DNA from: an uncultured Collinsella sp.
Lineage (GTDB): Bacteria > Actinomycetota > Coriobacteriia > Coriobacteriales > Coriobacteriaceae
Direction of reading: 5' to 3'
Assembly (NCBI GenBank): GCA_900548815.1
Contig: URLR01000010.1
Span: 1 to 39,251, forward strand
DNA length: 39,251 nucleotides
Part shown: one piece after another, positions 33,882 through 39,251 of the stretch
Numbering within the stretch: the first letter of the stretch is position 1
Layout of the letters: each line of letters starts with the position of its first letter
Notes under the pieces: generated by a model
The model's input: only the letters and a program-made list of their open reading frames with translations
Databases searched by the model: none
Told to the model about the DNA's origin: nothing
Position numbers and translations under genes: made by a program

Positions 33882-34790
33882 ATGATCAAACTTGTGCTGA
33901 CCGATATGGACGATACGCTGATTCCAGCCGGGCATGACGGCGCCAGCGACTACGCCATCGAGGGTATTCATGCCATGCAAGCGGCGGGTCTGCACTTTGG
34001 TCCGGTTTCGGGTCGTCAGCCGTCCGCGATGGGCTGGATGTTCAAAAATCGTTCCGAGTGTTTTTCGACTGGCGCGTTCTGTAACGGCCAGGTGATGTTT
34101 GTCGGCGGCGAAGTAGTCGCCTCGCACGCAATCGACAACGATGCTCTGATGTGTTTGGCCGACTATCTGGAGCAAGAGACCGACGATACATTTTTAAAAG
34201 TCTATAGCCTGGGCGATGACTTTTGGGGCAACGATGCCTATTGCGTGACGAGTGATCCCGAGCGCGTTCGTCGCGCCATGGAGTCGGGCGGCAACGCATG
34301 GCTCAAAGGCGAAGAGGCCCCGTGCCGTCCCGTCGTTGATGAAGTGCCGGTGTTCAAGGCGAATATCTGGAGTGCCCGTTCGCGTGAGGAGCTCGCGGAG
34401 CTACGCGAGCGCGTTGCCGTTGAGGTGCCGGAACTCTCGCTTGTGTTTCCCAACAACCGAGTGCGCCTGTTTGACATCCTTCCAGCAGGTTGGGACAAGG
34501 GTTGCGCTGCGCTGGAGTTGGCGCGCGCTTTGGACCTGACGCCCGATGAGGTGGCCGTATTTGGCGATTCCGATAACGATCTGCCCATGATCGATGCCGT
34601 TCCCAACTCCGTTGCAGTCGCCAATGCCAACGAGGCCGTCACGGCTGCCGCGCGCTGGCATATCGGCGCTGCGGTAGACGATGCGGTTGCCGGGGCTCTG
34701 CATCAGATTGCCGCCTGTGCCGCGACGGGGGAGATGCCGCCGTTTATGCGTCAGATGGATACGACGGGTTTCGACGTCACGAACGTCTAG
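33882..34790 (+). CDS. HAD family (Cof-type) phosphatase
   Basis: A 302-residue haloacid-dehalogenase hydrolase of the Cof/IIB type. DMDDT holds the nucleophile Asp8 and acid Asp10. SGR gives motif II at about residue 43. A large alpha/beta cap follows, then a Lys in GWDKG and GDSDND for motifs III and IV. It acts on phosphorylated small molecules, usually sugar or cofactor phosphates; no substrate is predictable. It lies 10 nt upstream of the LysR gene, so they may be co-transcribed. Beside the thiamine operon, a phosphatase for thiamine intermediates is possible but untested. Confidence 0.88.
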   Translation: MIKLVLTDMDDTLIPAGHDGASDYAIEGIHAMQAAGLHFGPVSGRQPSAMGWMFKNRSECFSTGAFCNGQVMFVGGEVVASHAIDNDALMCLADYLEQETDDTFLKVYSLGDDFWGNDAYCVTSDPERVRRAMESGGNAWLKGEEAPCRPVVDEVPVFKANIWSARSREELAELRERVAVEVPELSLVFPNNRVRLFDILPAGWDKGCAALELARALDLTPDEVAVFGDSDNDLPMIDAVPNSVAVANANEAVTAAARWHIGAAVDDAVAGALHQIAACAATGEMPPFMRQMDTTGFDVTNV

Positions 34791-34800
34791 GGAGAAAGCT

Positions 34801-35697
34801 ATGAAGCTCCAGCAGCTCAGGTATGTCGTCAAAGTTGCCGAATGCGGCAGCATCACCGAGGCCTCGCGCCGGCTCTTTGTGTTGCAGCCTTCGATTACCG
34901 CGTCGATCCGCGATCTCGAAAACGAGATGGGCGTGCACATCTTTGAGCGCACCAACAAGGGCGTCATTGTGTCCGAGGAAGGCGAGACCTTCTTGGGCTA
35001 CGCGCGCCAGGTACTCGACCAGGCCGACCTGCTCGAGGGCAAATACAAGGGCGCATCCGAGCAGGTGCCGCACTTTAGTGTGAGCTGCCAGCATTATTCC
35101 TTTGCCGTTAACGCGTTTGTTGACGTGATCCGCGAGTTCGATGCCGCGCGTTACGACTTCACCCTGCGCGAGGAACAGACTCACGAGATTATCGAGGATG
35201 TCGCGCATATGAAAAGCGAACTGGGCATCCTGTACTTATCCGAGCATAACCGCGAGGTCATCGAGCGCATGCTGGCGGCCAACGAGCTCGTGTTCGAAGG
35301 ACTCTTCTGCGCCGCGCCGCATGTCTTCGTGTGCGCCGACCATCCGCTGGCGGGCCGCTCCAGCGTGACGCTCGAGGACTTGGAAGACTACCCGTTCCTG
35401 TCCTATGAGCAGGGCAGCTATAACTCGTTTTATTATTCCGAGGAGCTGACCTCGACCTTTGAGCGTCGCAAGAATATCCGCGTGCGTGACCGTGCGACGC
35501 TGTTCAACCTAGCTATGGGCCTTAACGGTTACACGGTGTGTTCGGGCGTGATCAGCCATGAACTTAACGGCCCCGGTATTATCTCGATTCCGCTCGATGT
35601 GGACGAGTATATGGAGATTGGCATTATCACGCGCAAAAATACGACGCTCACGCGCTATGGGCAGGCCTATATCGACGCGATTCGTCAGCATATTTAG
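34801..35697 (+). CDS. LysR family transcriptional regulator
   Basis: A 298-residue regulator. The helix-turn-helix (MKLQQLRYVVKVAECGSITE, then ASRRLFVLQPSITASIRDLE) is followed by a LysR effector domain. Its pocket region has LSYEQGSYNSFYYSEELTS, a segment found in LysR proteins next to MetE-like genes. The ATG at 34801 follows TAGGGAGA; the longer frame overlapping the HAD gene is not used. The MetE-like methyltransferase starts 152 bp downstream in the same direction, and regulation of that gene is likely. Confidence 0.9.
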   Translation: MKLQQLRYVVKVAECGSITEASRRLFVLQPSITASIRDLENEMGVHIFERTNKGVIVSEEGETFLGYARQVLDQADLLEGKYKGASEQVPHFSVSCQHYSFAVNAFVDVIREFDAARYDFTLREEQTHEIIEDVAHMKSELGILYLSEHNREVIERMLAANELVFEGLFCAAPHVFVCADHPLAGRSSVTLEDLEDYPFLSYEQGSYNSFYYSEELTSTFERRKNIRVRDRATLFNLAMGLNGYTVCSGVISHELNGPGIISIPLDVDEYMEIGIITRKNTTLTRYGQAYIDAIRQHI

Positions 35698-35849
35698 CTC
35701 ACTTCGAGATATCCATGTGAGGCTGAGTCCCGCTGTTGCTCGGTATAGAAAAAACTAATAACAAACCTATATAAACATATATTTTACGATGACCACATGA
35801 GCGCCCATACTCTGTCTCGATAAAGCAACCAATGCAAAGGGAGATATCT

Positions 35850-36983
35850 ATGAGCACTTCGATTCAACCGAACGCGCCGTTTCGCGCCGATATCGTCGGC
35901 AGTTTTCTTCGTCCGCAGGCCGTGAAGGACGCCCGTGCCGCCTACGCCGCGGGCAAACTCGACGCCGCCGGTCTTAAGGCCGTCGAGGATGAGGCCATTC
36001 GCGACCTGGTGGACAAGCAAAAGGCCGCCGGCCTGCAGGTGATTACCGATGGCGAGTTTCGCCGCAGCTACTGGCACCTCGACTTTATGTGGGGACTCAA
36101 CGGCATTGAACGCCGTGCCTCACGTACGGGCTATATGTTCCACGACGAGGAGACCACGGCCGACACCGCTGTGGTTACCGGTCCCATTAGCGGCGAGAAC
36201 CACCCGTTCGTCGAGCATTTTAAGTTCGTCAAGGCGCTTGAGGGAGAGGGCCACGTTGCACGCCAGACCATCCCGGCGCCTATCCAGACGTTCTCTGAGG
36301 TTACGCTCGATCGCTGCGACGGCCAGCAGGAGAGCCTGCGTGCCGTCTATAAGACCGACGAGGAACTTGCCGACGCCATTGCAGCCGCTTATCGCACGGT
36401 GATCGCCGACCTGTACGCAGCAGGCTGCCGCAACATCCAGTTTGATGACTGCACCTGGGGCATCTACTGCGATACCGATTTTGTCGCCAAAACCGGCATG
36501 AGCCCGGTCGACCTGCAAAAGGTAAGCGAGCTGGGCGTGGCACTCAACAATGCCGCCATCGAGGGCAAGCCCGACGATCTGGTCATCAACACGCACGTGT
36601 GCCGCGGCAACTATCACTCCACGTATGCCTTCGAGGGTGGTTACGATCCCATTGCACCGTACCTGTTTGCGCACGAGGATGTCGACGCGTTCTACCTTGA
36701 GTTCGATACGCCGCGCGCCGGTGGCTTTGAGCCGCTCAAGTATGTTGCTCCCGGCAAGAAGGTCGTGCTGGGCTTGGTAACCACCAAGGCGGCAGAGCTC
36801 GAGAACGAGGATGTTATCGTCGAGCGCATCCGCGAAGCCGCAAAGTACGTGCCGCTCGAGAATCTGTACCTGTCGCCCCAGTGCGGCTTTGCCAGCTGCG
36901 AGATTGGCAACAAGCTGACCGAGGACGAGCAGTGGGCAAAGATCGCGCTGGTCAAGCGCATTGCCGAGCGCGTTTGGAAGTAA
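35850..36983 (+). CDS. MetE-like (YxjG family) cobalamin-independent methyltransferase
   Basis: A 377-residue zinc methyltransferase matching only the C-terminal catalytic barrel of MetE. ITDGEFRRSYWHLDF is near 65 and PIQTF-type substrate contacts near 144. The zinc ligands are His249 and Cys251 (NTHVCRGNY), Glu284 and Cys345 (SPQCGF). YxjG/YxjH-type proteins make methionine from homocysteine with a methyl donor other than the polyglutamyl folate used by full MetE; the donor is not settled. The ATG at 35850 follows AAAGGGA. The AT-rich upstream gap has no SAM riboswitch. Control by the adjacent LysR is inferred. Confidence 0.88.
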   Translation: MSTSIQPNAPFRADIVGSFLRPQAVKDARAAYAAGKLDAAGLKAVEDEAIRDLVDKQKAAGLQVITDGEFRRSYWHLDFMWGLNGIERRASRTGYMFHDEETTADTAVVTGPISGENHPFVEHFKFVKALEGEGHVARQTIPAPIQTFSEVTLDRCDGQQESLRAVYKTDEELADAIAAAYRTVIADLYAAGCRNIQFDDCTWGIYCDTDFVAKTGMSPVDLQKVSELGVALNNAAIEGKPDDLVINTHVCRGNYHSTYAFEGGYDPIAPYLFAHEDVDAFYLEFDTPRAGGFEPLKYVAPGKKVVLGLVTTKAAELENEDVIVERIREAAKYVPLENLYLSPQCGFASCEIGNKLTEDEQWAKIALVKRIAERVWK

Positions 36984-37106
36984 CGCTACCGTTTGCAGGT
37001 GACGGCGCGCGCGAGACATGGTGTATCACGTACAATGGTTCGGATCGTATCGTTCGGGCAGGTTATCCGATATGCCTGATCGCCCTTCCATCATGAAAGG
37101 ACTTCC

Positions 37107-38441
37107 ATGTCCCAATCCTCGACGCCCGCCGTCACCGATGCCATCTACGATGCATCGTCGCTCGGCCGCCCGCGCATGTTTGTGTTGGGTTTGCAACACA
37201 TGTTTGCGATGTTCGGAGCCACGGTGCTCGTGCCCGTGCTCACCGGCCTTTCCGTTTCGGCGACGCTTCTGTTCGCCGGCATCGGCACGCTGCTGTTCCA
37301 CTTCCTGTCGCGCGGTAAGGTGCCGGCATTTTTGGGCTCATCGTTTGCCTTTATTGCCGGTTATGCCGCAATCGCGCCCAACGGAGAGACCGAGCTTTTG
37401 CCCTACGCCTGCCTGGGCGTAGCCTGCGCCGGCCTGCTCTATCCGGTGCTGGCGGCCCTGTTCCGTGCCTTTGGCGCCAAGCGCGTTATGCGTTTCTTCC
37501 CACCGGTGGTGACCGGCCCCATCGTCATTTCCATCGGCCTGATCTTGGCAAGCTCTGCCATTGCCAACTGCCAGACCAACTGGCTTGTCGCCGTCATCGC
37601 TGTGGCCGTGATCGTCGTCTGCAATATTTGGGGCCGCGGCATGGTCAAGATCGTGCCGATTTTGCTGGGCGTTGTGGTGAGCTATGCCGTTGCGGCCGCG
37701 TTGGGCGAGGTCGACTTCTCTGGCGTCGCAGCCGCCCCCTGGGTCGGTCTGCCCATCGTGTGGGGCAACACCGTGTTTGCGCTCTTTGGCCCGCAGTTCG
37801 ATAGCGGTCTTGCCACGACGGCCATCATCACCATCATGCCGCTGGCCTTTGCGACCATGATTGAGCACATTGGCGATATCTCCGCCATTGGCTCTACCTG
37901 CGAACGCAATTACATTGCCGATCCCGGTCTGCACCGTACCCTACTCGGCGATGGCCTGGCGACCATCTTGGCGTCGCTCTTTGGCGCTCCGGCCAACACC
38001 ACGTATGGCGAGAACACCGGCGTGCTTGCGCTTACGCGCGTGTTCGACCCGCGTGTGATTCGCATTGCCGCCTGCTGCGCCATTGTGCTTTCGTTCTGCC
38101 CCAAGTTTGCTGCGGTGATTGCCGCCATGCCGGCGTGCGTTATCGGCGGTGTGTCGCTCGTGCTCTACGGCATGATCAGCGCCGTTGGCGTGCGTAACCT
38201 CATCGAGAATCAGGTTGATTTCCAGAACAACCGCAACGTGCTGGTGGCGGCTCTGGTGCTCGTGCTTTCGCTCGGCATTGCCTACAGTACCGCCGGTGCC
38301 ATCGTGCTGGAGCTGGGCGGCGTGACGATTTCGCTTTCGGGCCTTGCCGTGGGCTCGCTGGTGGGCATTGTGCTCAACGCCATCCTGCCCGGTAATGACT
38401 TTGAGTTCGATACTTCCGAGCTTGAGGAGACTGCTGAATAG
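37107..38441 (+). CDS. uraA: Uracil permease, NCS2 family
   Basis: A 444-residue permease with 14 helices. The UraA landmarks are QHMFAMFGATVLVP, PAFLGSSFAFIAG, the substrate-site EHIGDISAIGSTC with its conserved Glu and His, and GAPANTTYGENTGVLALTRV. It imports uracil with protons; close relatives take xanthine, so specificity is probable rather than certain. The ATG follows ATGAAAGGA. A TACAAT at 37031-37036 may be the -10. No PyrR-type leader was recognised. A long hairpin follows the stop. Confidence 0.9.
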   Translation: MSQSSTPAVTDAIYDASSLGRPRMFVLGLQHMFAMFGATVLVPVLTGLSVSATLLFAGIGTLLFHFLSRGKVPAFLGSSFAFIAGYAAIAPNGETELLPYACLGVACAGLLYPVLAALFRAFGAKRVMRFFPPVVTGPIVISIGLILASSAIANCQTNWLVAVIAVAVIVVCNIWGRGMVKIVPILLGVVVSYAVAAALGEVDFSGVAAAPWVGLPIVWGNTVFALFGPQFDSGLATTAIITIMPLAFATMIEHIGDISAIGSTCERNYIADPGLHRTLLGDGLATILASLFGAPANTTYGENTGVLALTRVFDPRVIRIAACCAIVLSFCPKFAAVIAAMPACVIGGVSLVLYGMISAVGVRNLIENQVDFQNNRNVLVAALVLVLSLGIAYSTAGAIVLELGGVTISLSGLAVGSLVGIVLNAILPGNDFEFDTSELEETAE

Positions 38442-38459
38442 TAGCTGCGTTCAGCCAAA

Positions 38460-38505
38460 TTAAAAATGGCGTCCATGCGTATGTACGCGTGGACGCCATT
38501 TTTAA
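38460..38505. terminator. Long bidirectional terminator between uraA and the esterase gene
   Basis: Two 22-nt arms (38460-38481 and 38484-38505) are complementary except for one wobble, with A/T runs at the outer ends. Both strands therefore end in T runs. The 3' arm contains the stop codon (38502-38504) of the minus-strand esterase gene. Confidence 0.9.
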
Positions 38506-39167
38506 TGCGTCAGTATCCAGTGGATGCCGCGCGCCATGCGCAGGTCAGTTTGGGCAAAGTGATTGCCGGGGTTGAGCTCCAGTGTTGCTGGAATGTCGCG
38601 CTCGATAAACAGCTCTTCCATCGCACGCGTATCGTCGAGTACGTGCCGCATCATGCGGTTGGGCGTCTTGGTTTCCTTTTTACCGAGCGACAGATAGGCG
38701 GCGTCGGGCGTGGCTGTCATCGTGCGCTCGCGCGCGTAGTCGATAAAGCCGGGGAACCACAGCGACCCCGATGCACTTGCCGCGCGCTCAAAGACATCTG
38801 TTTGCCAAAGTGCCCACAGTGAAAAAAGACCCGCCAACGAGTAGCCGGCAATGCCGCGCCAGGTGGGCGGGCAGGGAAGTGATGATTCGGCCTCTGGGAT
38901 TATCTGCTTCAACAACTCGTCAAGAAAACCAGCAGCCTGTCCACCAAAGGGCTCGGCATCTCGTATAGTTCCCTCACATTCCCAGGGGCTAAGCTCGCGA
39001 TTCCAATCGAGCCCTCCAATGGCGACAAGGGTGAATGGCGGGCAGTCGAGCTCTCGGCAGCGCTCGTAGACTTCACTACCGTCGCCCATAACCACGGGGA
39101 GGTAGATGACGGGCGCGCCTTCCGCACACTCTGAGTAAACGGTTATCTGCTTATGATGCGCTTCCAA
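38502..39167 (-). CDS. Alpha/beta hydrolase-fold esterase, start uncertain near contig end
   Basis: About 221 residues resembling Fes/IroE/EstD-type esterases. The N-terminal strands are QITVYSECAEGAPVIYLPVV and TLVAIGGLDWNRELSPW. The nucleophile elbow GYSLAG lies at 108-113 (Ser110) with the following LFSLWALWQTDVF helix, and a C-terminal His sits in NPGNHFAQTD. Such enzymes hydrolyse esters, siderophores or S-acyl compounds; the substrate is unknown. Only a TTG start at 39167 with a weak site is available before the adapter at 39185, and the frame stays open to that junction. The true start may therefore be missing. Confidence 0.8.
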   Translation of the reverse strand: MEAHHKQITVYSECAEGAPVIYLPVVMGDGSEVYERCRELDCPPFTLVAIGGLDWNRELSPWECEGTIRDAEPFGGQAAGFLDELLKQIIPEAESSLPCPPTWRGIAGYSLAGLFSLWALWQTDVFERAASASGSLWFPGFIDYARERTMTATPDAAYLSLGKKETKTPNRMMRHVLDDTRAMEELFIERDIPATLELNPGNHFAQTDLRMARGIHWILTH

Positions 39168-39184
39168 GGCAGGCTTCTCTCGGT

Positions 39185-39251
39185 CTGTCTCTTATACACA
39201 TCTCCGAGCCCCCGAGACGGACTCCTCTCTCGTATGCCGTCTTCTGCTTGA
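39185..39251. other. Nextera i7-side sequencing adapter (artefact)
   Basis: Begins with the reverse mosaic end CTGTCTCTTATACACATCT (39185-39203) and continues through the Nextera read-2 adapter, an 8-base index slot (GGACTCCT) and the P7 tail CGTATGCCGTCTTCTGCTTG. Two A-to-C differences from the standard adapter suggest low-quality read ends. It is library DNA; biological sequence ends at 39184. Confidence 0.98.

Noticed and set aside
34681..34800. Longer start for the LysR gene overlapping the HAD gene
   Set aside because: ATG at 34801 has a good ribosome site and gives the standard LysR N-terminus; the extension is HAD coding sequence in another frame.
35698..35849. SAM or other riboswitch ahead of the MetE-like gene
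   Set aside because: Only an AT-rich promoter-like stretch and a 5-bp CTCAC/GTGAG repeat are visible, with no conserved riboswitch core.

Overview
The window is one Illumina-assembled contig from a GC-rich anaerobic actinobacterium. Gene content and style (Coriobacteriia-type regulators, EFR1-type ferrodoxin, many GTG/TTG starts, TACAAT/TATCAT -10 boxes) fit Collinsella best; that assignment is inference. Both ends carry Nextera library adapter (1-47 and 39185-39251), so only 48-39184 is biological DNA. The first gene is cut by the left adapter and acquires an artificial tail and stop codon. I see no tRNA, rRNA, CRISPR, prophage or complete insertion sequence. The region is mostly housekeeping and accessory metabolism.

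Layout. 48-2628: hybrid sensor kinase with two periplasmic binding domains (truncated). 2826-6077: small K+ channel-like protein, LOG-family hydrolase, ClC channel/transporter, flavodoxin-ferredoxin protein. 6078-6602: EamA transporter remnant and gene-poor DNA. 6603-8661: GntR/ABC ATPase/permease operon with its promoter and operator. 8799-12757: RF3, a queuosine-precursor transporter with a possible preQ1-type leader, an SDR oxidoreductase, uracil-DNA glycosylase. 12846-16183: DMT exporter divergent from a LysR regulator, then a MATE exporter. 16311-19710: RlmA-like and RsmJ-like rRNA methyltransferases, small membrane and Cys-rich proteins, a GNAT. 19966-25687: Tet(M)-like GTPase, an AAA ATPase behind three 10-bp tandem repeats, and a short class II UvrA. 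25717-28613: TrmL, a CobW GTPase, an ArsC/Spx-like protein, an FMN reductase. 28686-30639: a GGDEF-PAS-degenerate GGDEF protein and an EAL-domain remnant. 30768-31637: patatin-like lipase. 31750-33782: TPP riboswitch, thiM, thiamine-binding protein and thiE. 33882-36983: HAD phosphatase, LysR regulator and MetE-like methyltransferase. 37107-39167: UraA permease and an esterase.

How they work together. The clearest functional units are the thiamine salvage operon under a TPP riboswitch attenuator, the GntR-controlled ABC exporter, the LysR/DMT divergent pair and the LysR/MetE-like pair. Translation and RNA modification genes are numerous (RF3, Tet-like GTPase, RlmA, RsmJ, TrmL, queuosine-precursor uptake) but scattered.

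The least explained signals are a family of five REP-like palindromes sharing an AAGGGAC core, some overlapping stop codons; the 10-bp tandem repeats ahead of the ATPase/UvrA2 pair; the candidate preQ1-like leader; and c-di-GMP genes that look partly decayed.
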